DNA of 64,000 nucleotides from NCBI RefSeq assembly GCF_900105835.1, contig NZ_LT629783.1, forward strand, positions 1,178,001 through 1,242,000, read 5' to 3'. Source of the DNA: Pseudomonas fragi (GTDB lineage Bacteria > Pseudomonadota > Gammaproteobacteria > Pseudomonadales > Pseudomonadaceae). Both the position numbers and the translations under genes were made by a program. The notes under the pieces were generated by a model that had not been told where the DNA came from, searched no databases, and saw only the letters and a program-made list of their open reading frames with translations. Shown in pieces: positions 40,226 to 48,942 of the stretch (positions within the stretch are counted from its first letter, which is position 1; every line of letters begins with the position of its first letter).

Positions 40226-41887
40226 GTGCACATAGAATCGATACGTCTGATCAACTTCAAAAAATTCAAGGATCAGACTTTTGACTTCAACGAAGACGTG
40301 AATATTTTCGTAGGTGATAACAATTCTGGCAAAAGCACGATCCTGGAAGCTTTGGAGATCGTACTCAATTTTCAGTATCGCGGTCGGCCATTCAATAGCG
40401 AATTTTCCCCTGATCTATTCAACGCAGAGACAGTCGCTGCGTTCAGAGCCTCGCCAAAAACGCCTGCAGACTTACCTACCCTCGTGATCGAGGCGTACAT
40501 GAAGAACCTGCCCGACTACCGCGGTGCGAACAACAGTTTGAAGAAAGATGCTCAGGGGGTTCAGATCAAAGCCAGCTTTGATCCAGATTTTACTGATGCC
40601 TATGACGCTTACCTAGCCTCCGGTGCCGCGATAACCAGCATCCCAGTGGAATTCTACCAAGTTGAATGGATGGATTTTGCCTGGAATGTTATCAAACCGA
40701 TGACCAAGCAATTTAGAGCGCTCTACATCGACCCCACTCGCATTCATCCCACCTTCGGCAAAAATCAGTACATCTCGAATGTGCTGAGCACCGCACTCAG
40801 AAAGGACGAAGAATACCGTTTGAGCCTGAACTACCGTGAGACCCTCCAATCCTTTAACAATACAGATGAGGTTACCACCGTCAACAAGGGTTTGGATTCC
40901 GATAACAGGATCACGGAAAAGAAGCTGACCATCGCCGCCAACACCATGCCCGCAGGCGCTCTCCAGAACGCTCTGCAACTTGAAGTAAATGCAGTGCCGT
41001 TCCACATGATCGGTAAGGGTGAGCAGAGCAAGGTACAAATCAAGCTGGCCCTGCACAACAAGTCAAAAGACATCGACCTAGTGATGATGGAGGAGCCGGA
41101 AAATCACCTCTCGCATGTCGAACTGAGCAAGTTGGTGCAAGACATCGAGGATCAGCGAGACGGCAAGCAGCTTTTCCTGACCACCCACAGTTCCTATGTT
41201 CTGAACAAACTGAGCCTCAATAAAATCTGCTTGCTGCATGACGGATACAAGAGACTTCACCTCTTGGACAAAGTGGTGGTCAAGACGCTGAAGCGGTTAC
41301 CAGGCTACGACACGCTCCGTGTCGCGCTCTCGAAGAAGGTGGTGCTGGTCGAAGGCCCCTCTGATGAGTTGATACTCAAAAAGCTCTACAGAGACACTCA
41401 CAAGGGGCGACTGCCAGAGCAGGACGGGATCGATATCATTGTGGTACGTGGCGTCGGGTTCAAGACGTTCATTGCGATCGGCAAAGAAATTGGTACCGCA
41501 ATTAATGTCCTGCGGGATAACGATGGCAATTACGAAAGGAACATCGTTGAAGCGGGTAAGGAATACATTGCTTTCCCAAACATAAAGCTGGTCTCTTCAA
41601 AAAACGACAATGAGTTTTCGCTGGAGCCAGCGATGATTTTAGCCAATGCCACATCTGAAAAAGAGTTGCAGGCATTTGCAGAAATTGTCCTATCCACCCA
41701 AACCTTTAAACGGCTCGCTGCCAAACCTACCTTTGCTGAAAAGCTCGAGTTTATCGTGGAGTGGTTTAGAAGCAGTGACGGCGACGGGAAAGGTAAAAAG
41801 AAAGTCGATTCTGCCATCAGCCTTTTCGAGACTGAGAAGCCGTTCAAATATCCAGTATTCCTCACTGAGGTACTGAATTTTGCCTAA
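40226..41887 (+). CDS. OLD-family ATPase/TOPRIM nuclease (Gabija GajA-like)
   Basis: This 553-residue protein has an ABC-type ATPase N-terminus with Walker A (FVGDNNSGKSTILEAL), Walker B (LVMMEEPENHLSHVEL) and H-loop (LTTHSSYVLNKLSL). A C-terminal TOPRIM domain follows, with the Glu in VLVEGPSDEL and the DxD in VLRDNDGN. This order is that of class 2 OLD nucleases, which are paired with a UvrD-type helicase as here, the Gabija arrangement. It uses a GTG start at 40226 and overlaps the helicase gene by 8 bases. Confidence 0.85.
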   Translation: MHIESIRLINFKKFKDQTFDFNEDVNIFVGDNNSGKSTILEALEIVLNFQYRGRPFNSEFSPDLFNAETVAAFRASPKTPADLPTLVIEAYMKNLPDYRGANNSLKKDAQGVQIKASFDPDFTDAYDAYLASGAAITSIPVEFYQVEWMDFAWNVIKPMTKQFRALYIDPTRIHPTFGKNQYISNVLSTALRKDEEYRLSLNYRETLQSFNNTDEVTTVNKGLDSDNRITEKKLTIAANTMPAGALQNALQLEVNAVPFHMIGKGEQSKVQIKLALHNKSKDIDLVMMEEPENHLSHVELSKLVQDIEDQRDGKQLFLTTHSSYVLNKLSLNKICLLHDGYKRLHLLDKVVVKTLKRLPGYDTLRVALSKKVVLVEGPSDELILKKLYRDTHKGRLPEQDGIDIIVVRGVGFKTFIAIGKEIGTAINVLRDNDGNYERNIVEAGKEYIAFPNIKLVSSKNDNEFSLEPAMILANATSEKELQAFAEIVLSTQTFKRLAAKPTFAEKLEFIVEWFRSSDGDGKGKKKVDSAISLFETEKPFKYPVFLTEVLNFA

Positions 41888-43052
41888 TAAACTCTGCATG
41901 GCGGGTGCCGGCTCAGGCAAGACTCACAAGGTAATTGTCGAATCAATCGCCGAAATCGAGCGCGGGGGAAAGGTTCTGGTGGTGACCTACACGACAAGTA
42001 ATCAGCAGGAACTGAGACGTCGATTTCTGGAGGTTTTTGGTACGCACAGTGATCGGTTCGTGGTCAAAGGTCTGTTCTCTTTTTACTTGGAAGACATGGT
42101 GAGGCCGTATCAGCAGGCATTGTTCTCGCGGCGGATCGATGGCATCTGCTTCAACCAGCGCAATCCTCATATGAAGCCAAATTCAACGTTTATGCTCCCG
42201 GGGCGTGCGGAGCAACTGGACGACAAAAGCTACAACCCAAAACATTTTCTGACCTCATGCAAGACTAAGGCTCACACCGGCTTTCTCGCAAAACTGGCGA
42301 GCCGGATCATGAAGGCCACGAAAAACTCTGCTGCAGTACGACTAGGGGAGATTTACACCCAGGTGTTCTTTGATGAGGTCCAAGATCTGGTTGGGTGGGA
42401 CTATGAGGTGCTAAAGGGATTGAACAAAACGATGCCGACACCTATCACGTGCGTGGGAGATTTCCGGCAGACGGTGTACGAAACAACGTTTGGCCAAAAA
42501 GCGCCTAAAACAGCCGCTGAGAAAATCGCTGCTTTCAAGTCCATGGACTTTGTGGAGGAGGCATTAGTCCTCAACCGGCGGTGCATTCAGCCGATTTGTG
42601 ACGTCGCGGACGCAGTACACAAGGGCGCTTATGAAGCTACGAAATCAGCGGTTAAAGAGACCCCACCTGAATTTGCCCATCACCTCGGCACCTTCATCGT
42701 CAAGGAGTCGGACGTTGCCGAATACATCAAAGTGTTTGACCCTATGGTTCTGCGCTGGAGTGTAACATCCGGGGCAAAGCTTCTTCCTGCCCAGGCGCGA
42801 TGCTACAACTTTGGAGGGAGTAAGGGGCTAGGTTTTGAACGGGTGTTGGTGCTTCCCGCGGAAAGCCAACTGCACTTCGTGCTTGACGGCCAAAAACCGT
42901 TTCCAGCGAAGGACGAAACAGCTCAGAACAAGATGTACGTCGCCATCACACGCGCGCGATTCAGTCTTGGATTCATTGTGCCGGACAAGAAGGCCGAAGG
43001 CTTGCGCTTCCCAGTTTGGGCAGCTGAACCTCAAAAAAGAGATCAACTATGA
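41880..43052 (+). CDS. UvrD-like SF1 helicase (Gabija GajB-like)
   Basis: This 390-residue protein starts with TTG at 41880 (GAGG eight bases before) and goes at once into Walker A (MAGAGSGKTHKVI). Further helicase motifs are Ia (VVTYTTSNQQELRRR), II (VFFDEVQDLVGWDYEVL), III (CVGDFRQTVYE), IV (LVLNRRCIQPI), V (FGGSKGLGFERVLVL) and VI (NKMYVAITRARFSLGF). It is shorter than GajB (about 490 residues) but complete in motifs. It is translationally coupled to the OLD nuclease gene. Together they should form an anti-phage nuclease complex. Confidence 0.8.
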   Translation: MPNKLCMAGAGSGKTHKVIVESIAEIERGGKVLVVTYTTSNQQELRRRFLEVFGTHSDRFVVKGLFSFYLEDMVRPYQQALFSRRIDGICFNQRNPHMKPNSTFMLPGRAEQLDDKSYNPKHFLTSCKTKAHTGFLAKLASRIMKATKNSAAVRLGEIYTQVFFDEVQDLVGWDYEVLKGLNKTMPTPITCVGDFRQTVYETTFGQKAPKTAAEKIAAFKSMDFVEEALVLNRRCIQPICDVADAVHKGAYEATKSAVKETPPEFAHHLGTFIVKESDVAEYIKVFDPMVLRWSVTSGAKLLPAQARCYNFGGSKGLGFERVLVLPAESQLHFVLDGQKPFPAKDETAQNKMYVAITRARFSLGFIVPDKKAEGLRFPVWAAEPQKRDQL

Positions 43053-43741
43053 GGTCTATGCAGGCGCCTCACACTCCGGCGATGAGAAACTTGCAAAGGA
43101 TCTGGAATCGACTGCGAGCCATTCCCCTTGAGTCCAGCAATTGTGAAGGAAAAGGGCCTGCAAGGCCGCGCTGATGATATCGGCATACGCATAAGTGGAA
43201 TGCCCAAAACGGGCGACAAGTATGCCTTTGTTGCCAGCTCGGGCGGCAGCTTTAGATCGAAATCGGACCGAGTACAACGTCCGCGTCTGGCCAATTGCAA
43301 CCAATCACGATGCATCGCTATCGACACATGGCTGACGCTGACCAAATGCACCAATCGCTCCTAAGCTGCCGCTCAATAGCCAACTACAAAGCTTGGGGCA
43401 GCTAAAGTTATGTTTTCTCGCCTCTCGAATATTTACCATGTTCTACAAAGGATGAGGAGAAGGCATAGCTGATGCTTTCTCCTGAAAGGCGAGGATTTAT
43501 CTGGGGAGCATAATTTGAGCGCTGTACTTTCATAACTCTCAGAATCTGCCTCCTAACCTCTGAAAGCTAGTGGACGTTAACGGATGACCAGGGACTTGTA
43601 AGTCACGTAGCATCCTGTATTAAATGGGGTTTTCGGTCACTTTCGAAAAGTACTTTAAAGCTATCCGTCCCCCAAGTTTCCGTTTAATACCGATTAAGCA
43701 CTCCTCCTGACGTGCTACCTGATAGGAAAGACTAATCTGCC
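43053..43741. other. Intergenic stretch after the Gabija-like pair
   Basis: About 690 bases with only short frames lacking ribosome binding sites or family resemblance (for example 43128-43364). It may hold a decayed gene and the promoter of the following membrane protein; nothing can be claimed firmly. Confidence 0.4.
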
Positions 43742-44464
43742 ATGCTCAAAATTGCACTGAATTGCATCATGTACCTATGCGCAATCTATTGCATAGGAGA
43801 TAACATCCGTCGCAACCCAAAAATCGACGCATTTTTAGCGGCCCTTGAGGGTGGCTATACTCGAATCAATCAGCACCTTGAAAATGCTACAGTGCGCTCA
43901 GGACTCGCTGTGATGCGCAAAATTTACGGATGGACCAGCCTGGTCATGTTCTGTGTCTTTGCCGTCTTGACGTATTCTCTGCCGAGCTGGAAGGGGGCGA
44001 TGGATGCAACCTCTCAGCTATTCATGCTGACTTTCATGTTCTGGATGTCGATCAAGTGGGCGGTTGACCACAAAGTAACTCTAATCGAGCACTGGAAAAC
44101 CTATTCACTCTTGATATCTGCCCCACTTCTCATGGGGCTTTGCGACACCTTACTCGACTCAGGTTTTACGCGGGCGCTAGTAATTCCGTTGGCGCAGTTC
44201 CCGTTAAATCTGCACATCGATATCACTGCACTTCCGCCCTTGTTCATTGGTGGCTTCTACTCGGCACTATTTCTGGTTTTTTTTGTGAGCTACTACCTGA
44301 TGACTTGGGTCATTACCACCCCGGTGCTAATCATTTCGGTACTGACGATTGCCATTCCTATCATTTTTTGCCGGCTGCTAGCAGCCATTGATCGAGAGAA
44401 GACATTCTTGTGGTTTGCTGTCTTCACGGGTGGGGCTTGCATGCTCTGGCTGACGCAGCTTTAA
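43742..44464 (+). CDS. Polytopic membrane protein of unknown function
   Basis: This 240-residue protein has about six hydrophobic segments, e.g. LVMFCVFAVLTYSLP, LFMLTFMFWMSIKWAV, YSLLISAPLLMGLCDTLL, GGFYSALFLVFFVSYYLMTWVI, TTPVLIISVLTIAIPIIFC and FLWFAVFTGGACMLWL. The N-terminus (NCIMYLCAIYCIGDNIRRNPKIDAFLAALE) may hold another. There is no known domain. Single gene on the plus strand between defence cassettes. Superinfection exclusion is a guess from type and context. Confidence 0.55.
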   Translation: MLKIALNCIMYLCAIYCIGDNIRRNPKIDAFLAALEGGYTRINQHLENATVRSGLAVMRKIYGWTSLVMFCVFAVLTYSLPSWKGAMDATSQLFMLTFMFWMSIKWAVDHKVTLIEHWKTYSLLISAPLLMGLCDTLLDSGFTRALVIPLAQFPLNLHIDITALPPLFIGGFYSALFLVFFVSYYLMTWVITTPVLIISVLTIAIPIIFCRLLAAIDREKTFLWFAVFTGGACMLWLTQL

Positions 44465-44699
44465 AATTTTTCACACCCTGCGCATACGCAAGATCGTAAT
44501 GATTAGGGGTGAATCGCCCCGGATTCTCGAGACAGCCTGAACCCACCCACTACGGGTTATCCTCTTGGCGTACCTCTGAGCTATGCTCCACCGGTGAGTA
44601 GTTTTTTTTACTCCACAGTCAGGCATAATGCCATGAAGGGCTCTGGCGTAACCGGCCAATGGCGCTAAACCAACTGAATATGGGAAAAGTAGAGTAAAT

Positions 44700-44939
44700 A
44701 TGAGCGAGTCGAAAACTGCCGAAATTGTCAAAAGAAAAGTAAGCTCATCTAAAGAAGAAAGGGAATCTTGTAACATTTTCCCAAACAGAATCAGATGTTA
44801 TACAGTCGACGGCGTTATAAATATTGACTTCGGATTTGTCACCACGGGCAACACAATAAAAATCCAAAATGGTGTCGCCCTAGGTAAAGGTATGGCTGAG
44901 AGCCTAATCGAGCAACTTAAAAAAGCACTAGAGCAGTGA
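44700..44939 (+). CDS. First gene of AT-rich three-gene cassette
   Basis: This 79-residue protein has a charged start (MSESKTAEIVKRKVSSSKEERE), a beta-like middle (IRCYTVDGVINIDFGFVTTGNTIKIQNGVAL) and a C-terminal helix (GMAESLIEQLKKALEQ). The pattern is slightly like small DUF3467-type proteins but too weak to claim. Its stop lies one base before the next ATG, so the three genes are one operon. It could act as an antitoxin-sized partner. Confidence 0.5.
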   Translation: MSESKTAEIVKRKVSSSKEERESCNIFPNRIRCYTVDGVINIDFGFVTTGNTIKIQNGVALGKGMAESLIEQLKKALEQ

Positions 44940-44940
44940 C

Positions 44941-45567
44941 ATGACTAAAGCAGACTGCAAAAAACCTGACTTCTTATCAGCCGATAATTTTTTGGAGTCA
45001 TCTTTTGTCGAGATATCGAGCAAAAACCTTGTAAACCTTAAATTCGAGGCTTTCGAAAATTGCTGGATAACAGAAGTCTCATACAAACCAAAGAAAGTTA
45101 GCAGAAAAAATCTCAGGCTTGACTGGAGAGGAAACTACGCAAAATACCTAGAGTGCATTTCAGAAAGCCCACAGAAAGAAAGTGTCGACTATCTATTTTT
45201 TGTAAAAATAATACATGACTTAGGCGAAGACCTAGACATAAAAGGCCCTTTTATTTTCAGGAATGAATTATCCGTACATAAAAAGTCCTTAATTAACTTT
45301 TTGAGACACGCACCAGATCTATCTGAATATCTCTCATCCGAAAGCATTCTTATAGATGGTGACACCAACTGTATTTCCGTACAAATAAAGCGCAATCACA
45401 CCGCCCTAAACATGTTTTTCAAGAAAGATGGAGGCATTGTTTTCAATACATTTGACGACGATCAAGATGACAACTCCTTCAGAATATTTGGCGACTTACT
45501 TACGAGTAGCAAAAGCTATTTAAAATCAGCAAAAATAAAAAGACTACTCTCAATTCTAGGTGAGTGA
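44941..45567 (+). CDS. Second gene of AT-rich cassette, unknown
   Basis: This 208-residue protein starts MTKADCKKPDFLSADNFLESSFVEIS, with ENCWITEVSYKPKKVSRKNLRLDW, a part reading ESVDYLFFVKIIHDLGEDLDIKGPFIFRNEL, and C-terminal SYLKSAKIKRLLSILGE. Its mixture of beta-type strands resembles SecB-like chaperones only vaguely. No membrane segment or catalytic motif is seen. It lies between a 79-residue gene and a 249-residue gene, tightly packed. Confidence 0.5.
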   Translation: MTKADCKKPDFLSADNFLESSFVEISSKNLVNLKFEAFENCWITEVSYKPKKVSRKNLRLDWRGNYAKYLECISESPQKESVDYLFFVKIIHDLGEDLDIKGPFIFRNELSVHKKSLINFLRHAPDLSEYLSSESILIDGDTNCISVQIKRNHTALNMFFKKDGGIVFNTFDDDQDDNSFRIFGDLLTSSKSYLKSAKIKRLLSILGE

Positions 45568-45569
45568 AC

Positions 45570-46319
45570 ATGCCGTCCAACATTCAAAGGAGTGAATCCT
45601 CAAACCTTAACAGCGCTGTTTTAATGGAAATTAAAACGGTAGAAAACGGCTATCAATTCTGCGATGACGAAGCTGACATCCTCTGCGATTTTGACACCCT
45701 TCCAACAAATAATCTTTCTGAAATCAGTCACTTATGGAGAAATGCCAAAACGTCATCTATTAATAAAAATGATGAGGTACTCTCCACGGCCTACGACTTG
45801 AGGGACAACGAACTTGAAAGTCGGCAAATTAGTTTATACGAGGCTATTTCTAACTTAAAAGTTCCCGAAGACTTAAATCTCGAAGCCTATAACGTAAATT
45901 TCTTCTTGGCAACTCAAGCCCCCATAGATATTTCAAAAAGCACCATTATCAAGCTAGATATCAACCGCCTCAAAGTCGCCGCAGAAACAAGCAGCCTAGT
46001 TAACGAATTCATAGAATCCATTACAATATCTGATTCCCAGAACGAGAATCACATAAACGCATATCATTGGGATATGACTTTTTCAACGAGCGACCAAGAC
46101 AAACTCGTACACATTAAAAGCTTGCTTTGCAGATGCTCTATAACTTTCCCCCAAGCAAAAACCATGAGCCAAGTTGATTTCTCCAAGCAAATGGACAAAA
46201 TTAGAAAAGCACGAAGAAAGGGGAACACAGCCTTAACACTTACACACCAAAACCCCATTAACAACGCCACTCAGGACTCATCGCACAGCTTGAGTTCTGA
46301 GACCCCAGCACAAACATAA
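45570..46319 (+). CDS. Third gene of AT-rich cassette, unknown
   Basis: This protein of about 249 residues has KTVENGYQFCDDEADILCDFDTLP near its start, YNVNFFLATQAPIDISKSTIIKLDINRLKVAAETSSLVNEFIESI in the middle, and a basic, low-complexity end (QMDKIRKARRKGNTALTLTHQ...). The ATG at 45570 is chosen since AGGTGAG precedes it; a GTG at 45564 overlaps the previous stop. No family is recognised. The cassette ends just before the phage lysis genes. Confidence 0.5.
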   Translation: MPSNIQRSESSNLNSAVLMEIKTVENGYQFCDDEADILCDFDTLPTNNLSEISHLWRNAKTSSINKNDEVLSTAYDLRDNELESRQISLYEAISNLKVPEDLNLEAYNVNFFLATQAPIDISKSTIIKLDINRLKVAAETSSLVNEFIESITISDSQNENHINAYHWDMTFSTSDQDKLVHIKSLLCRCSITFPQAKTMSQVDFSKQMDKIRKARRKGNTALTLTHQNPINNATQDSSHSLSSETPAQT

Positions 46320-46515
46320 AATTCCGCACTATATTAGTTTAGCCTTCCACCACCATAGGCAGAAGGCATAACTTCAAGCGCCAGAACTAACCACTTATAA
46401 AATACGTGACAATATTCACACCACAGAGTAAAAAAACACACTTAATTCGAGGCCAACTTTTCAAACCTAACACATTGAATTACATGCTGACCCAGCAGAT
46501 TTAATCATTAACTAC
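46320..46515. other. Gap between accessory cassette and lysis genes
   Basis: AT-rich, convergent intergenic region between the plus-strand cassette and the minus-strand spanin gene. No clear hairpin terminator is seen. The change of composition here marks the border of the accessory block. Confidence 0.4.
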
Positions 46516-47040
46516 TCATTCTACGTTCGAAACTTCTTTAGCATAGGCCTGACAGGCCTGCAGCGCGATCAGTCCTTGATCGCCGTCGCCGGTGATTCCG
46601 ATAATTCGTTGAGCATGCGCTGGGTCAAGTCGGGCTCTATGGGCGCCATAAACCACGCCGCCGGTGCGGGTGGTGGTTTGCATTGGGTCACAACCAGTTG
46701 CGGCGGCGTCGAGTTGGACTGACAGCCGCAGGTCAGCAGTAGCAAGACGATCACGCAGACGTGCCTGTTTCGTTTTCTCATCGGTAAGGGCTCTGTAATG
46801 GGCTTGGTCACTGGCGGCCAGCCACTGCTCCAGGGCGAGGCGCTTGCCCTGCTCTTCCAGAATTTGCGCTGAGTTTGCATTTGCCACATAGGTGCGTTCG
46901 GTTTGGTGGGCGACTTCCTTGGCGGCCAGTTGCTGGCCGTAGGCGTTGGCCTGCCACTCCCATGCAGCCCAAGCGCTGCCCGCCATCAGGGCCAGGATGA
47001 TCAGCAGCACCCCACCCCGCTTCACCGCATCGACCTTCAC
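46516..47040 (-). CDS. Rz: Inner-membrane spanin (Rz-like)
   Basis: This 174-residue protein has an N-terminal membrane anchor (GGVLLIILALMAGSAWAAW), then a periplasmic coiled coil (QQLAAKEVAHQTERTYVANANSAQILEEQGKRLALEQWLAAS...) and a C-terminal region with two Cys (TGCDPM, LQACQAY). This is the Rz i-spanin type. The outer-membrane partner (Rz1) is encoded inside it in another frame (46569-46781). It overlaps the end of the endolysin gene by 4 bases. Confidence 0.85.
   Translation of the reverse strand: MKVDAVKRGGVLLIILALMAGSAWAAWEWQANAYGQQLAAKEVAHQTERTYVANANSAQILEEQGKRLALEQWLAASDQAHYRALTDEKTKQARLRDRLATADLRLSVQLDAAATGCDPMQTTTRTGGVVYGAHRARLDPAHAQRIIGITGDGDQGLIALQACQAYAKEVSNVE
46569..46781 (-). 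CDS. Rz1: Outer-membrane spanin lipoprotein (Rz1-like), nested in Rz
   Basis: This 70-residue protein starts MRKRNRHVCVIVLLLLTCGCQSNSTPPQ: a lipoprotein signal with lipobox LTCG-C. A proline-rich short periplasmic part (CKPPPAPAAWFMAPIEPD) follows, as in Rz1. It is wholly embedded in the Rz gene in a different frame, the classical layout. With Rz it should fuse inner and outer membranes at the end of lysis. Confidence 0.82.
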   Translation of the reverse strand: MRKRNRHVCVIVLLLLTCGCQSNSTPPQLVVTQCKPPPAPAAWFMAPIEPDLTQRMLNELSESPATAIKD

Positions 47041-47570
47041 GCCAACACCTTAAGCGCCCGGGCGTACAGCGCCTGTCGATCGGCCGCGCCGTTCTGGCCA
47101 CCGTTGATGCGCTGGGTGATCTTGTCGAACTGGCCCGCGTCGGCCAGTGTGCTCAGGCCCTTGGTCGCCCAGAACCATGCCGCTGACATGCAGGCGTGCT
47201 GTGGTTTCTCCAGCAGTTCGGGCTGCTTGATCAGGTCAAGGCCCAGCCCTTCACCACACGCCATGTAGTTGGCCCGGCCGGTGATCTGGATCAGGCCACG
47301 GCCCCGGTACTTGGAGCCGTCGCCGGCCACGGTGTTACCAAGGTCTTTGCGGCCTTCGTATTTGGCTTGGGCAGCCGTTGGGCCCCAGATTTCCTTAACG
47401 TATTTGAGCTGGCCGGACTCGTGTCCAATCTGCGCGATAAACGCGGCTACGCGCTTCGTCCCGACGATCTGGTAATGCCCCATCGCGGCGTTGAGTGCCG
47501 GCACAAAAACGCCGGCAACTGGGCCGGCGTTGGGGAGGATCTGCAGCAGTTGTTGCTGGGTGATAGACAT
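47037..47570 (-). CDS. GH19 chitinase-like endolysin
   Basis: This 177-residue enzyme has glycoside hydrolase family 19 motifs: AFIAQIGHESGQLKYVKEIWGPT, EGRKDLGNTVAGDGSKYRGRGLIQITGRANY and a C-terminal CMSAAWFWATKGLSTLADAGQFDKITQRINGGQNG. The glutamate in GHESG is the likely acid catalyst. It has no signal peptide, so it needs a holin. It is the lysozyme of prophage B; a nearly identical start is seen at 1-229 for prophage A. Confidence 0.93.
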   Translation of the reverse strand: MSITQQQLLQILPNAGPVAGVFVPALNAAMGHYQIVGTKRVAAFIAQIGHESGQLKYVKEIWGPTAAQAKYEGRKDLGNTVAGDGSKYRGRGLIQITGRANYMACGEGLGLDLIKQPELLEKPQHACMSAAWFWATKGLSTLADAGQFDKITQRINGGQNGAADRQALYARALKVLA

Positions 47571-47582
47571 AAGTTGCCCTTA

Positions 47583-47607
47583 CGAAAAAGCCCGCACAAG
47601 GCGGGCC
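47583..47607 (-). terminator. Terminator between gpD and endolysin
   Basis: The minus RNA has GGCCCGCCTTGTGCGGGCT followed by TTTT, matching the hairpin at 242-268. Confidence 0.55.
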
Positions 47608-47626
47608 GGGGGTGGGTTTGTGCGGG

Positions 47627-48664
47627 TTAAAGCTGGACGATTTTCAGGGTCTTTTCAGGCTTCTTGCCTTTGACCTTGGCCTTGCCCTTTTTGCCAGCGT
47701 TGCACTCGATCGTCGTAGACCAGCCGGACTGGGTGAATACCTGTTCCCGGGAGTCCACCAGATACTCGCCATCGAGCCCGTCCTTGAATCCTTGGGCATT
47801 GATCATCCGTTCTGCGAACAGATCAGAGCGCCCGGGCATTTCCAGTCGCACACCTGCAGTCGAGCGGTTGAATGCGGCCAAGCGCGCCTTGGCGGCCTGC
47901 TCGGCGGCGGTTTTGTTGGGGTGGATATGCCGATCGGTATGCACCGGTGGCAGTCCTTCCGGGGCGTCGTCGTTGTTCAGATTGACCACTGAAAGTTTGC
48001 CGGTGGCTTTGTCCTGGTACTTGGTGCTGACGGCCTTGTGGGTCGAGCGATCGCCCAGCCGAAAGCTGTAGCGGCTGACGTCCGTTTTGTTAATAGTCAC
48101 GACGCCCAGCGTCTTGCCGCTGGCCGTGACACCGCCCTGACGCGGCATAACGATCAACTTGCCGTCAGCGACCTTGGCCGTGCAGTCGTGCTGCCGGGCC
48201 AAGCGGGTAATAAAGTTAAAGTCCGATTCACCCAACTGGTCAGCCCGGGGCACGATCGTGGCCACCGTACAGGCCGGCTCCCAGCCGTTACGCCGCGCCA
48301 CGGCACTGACGATGGTGGCCAAGGTGCCGCCCTCCCAACTGCCGCTACGGGTGGTCTTGCCGCTGCCGCGCATATCGCTGGCCTTGCCGTGTATCACCAG
48401 CGTGTCCGGCGGGCCGGAGATTTCGACCTCATCAACCACATAGCGGCCCTCTCGGGACAAGGTCGACCCGGCATAGCCCAGATAGATTTCGATGCTGGCT
48501 CCCCGAGACGGCAACGTCACTGCGCTGTCACGGTCATCAATGCGCAACTCAAACTCGTCCGACTCCATCCCGGGCTTGTCAGAGGTGCGCAACAGCAGCA
48601 GCCGGTCATTGATCATTCGGGTAATATCGCTGCCATCGGCGACGATGCGAAAAACGGGCGTCAT
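47627..48664 (-). CDS. D: Phage late control / tail protein gpD (prophage B copy)
   Basis: This 345-residue paralogue of 286-1323 is identical over most of its length. Differences are scattered substitutions such as KKPEKTLKIVQL for KKPQKTLKIVQL at the C-terminus. The start at MTPVFRIVADG is chosen for the same reason as in A. Role: baseplate hub above the spike. Confidence 0.9.
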   Translation of the reverse strand: MTPVFRIVADGSDITRMINDRLLLLRTSDKPGMESDEFELRIDDRDSAVTLPSRGASIEIYLGYAGSTLSREGRYVVDEVEISGPPDTLVIHGKASDMRGSGKTTRSGSWEGGTLATIVSAVARRNGWEPACTVATIVPRADQLGESDFNFITRLARQHDCTAKVADGKLIVMPRQGGVTASGKTLGVVTINKTDVSRYSFRLGDRSTHKAVSTKYQDKATGKLSVVNLNNDDAPEGLPPVHTDRHIHPNKTAAEQAAKARLAAFNRSTAGVRLEMPGRSDLFAERMINAQGFKDGLDGEYLVDSREQVFTQSGWSTTIECNAGKKGKAKVKGKKPEKTLKIVQL

Positions 48665-48676
48665 ATCCAGCTCCAA

Positions 48677-48705
48677 TAAAAAACCCCGCACAAAGGCGGG
48701 GCTCA
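48677..48705 (-). terminator. Terminator-like hairpin between gpX and gpD (B copy)
   Basis: The minus RNA has GCCCCGCCTTTGTGCGGGGT followed by TTTTTT, the counterpart of 1335-1362. The palindrome GTTACGCGTAAC follows at 48719-48730. Confidence 0.5.
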
Positions 48706-48718
48706 GGTTTTAAGGCGC

Positions 48719-48730
48719 GTTACGCGTAAC
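48719..48730. repeat. 12-bp palindrome GTTACGCGTAAC
   Basis: Fourth perfect copy of the dispersed palindrome, homologous to the one at 1378-1389 but with the outer C...G pair lost on one side. Confidence 0.55.
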
Positions 48731-48732
48731 TA

Positions 48733-48942
48733 TCAGCTCCAGAGCTGGACGGCCTGCTCATCGCTGGCCAGCGCCAAGTCCGGCAACACGATCAGTACAC
48801 CACCACGATACGGCTCCGGTTCGGCGGCCAGCCCGGGGTTGGCTTCCAGCACCGCATCCACGCTGCCATTGAGGTGGCCATAGGCGTTGTGGCAAATGGT
48901 GTAAAGCTTGTCGCCATCAAGTGTTCTGCAGGTCCTCGCCAT
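48733..48942 (-). CDS. X: Tail protein X (prophage B copy)
   Basis: This 69-residue LysM-like tail protein differs from the prophage A copy at only a couple of positions (MARTCRTLD, NGSVDAVLEANPG). Its start overlaps the U-like gene by 26 bases, as in A. Confidence 0.88.
   Translation of the reverse strand: MARTCRTLDGDKLYTICHNAYGHLNGSVDAVLEANPGLAAEPEPYRGGVLIVLPDLALASDEQAVQLWS

Noticed and set aside
43128..43364. 78-codon plus-strand ORF after the helicase gene
   Set aside because: No binding site, low-complexity composition and no recognisable pattern.
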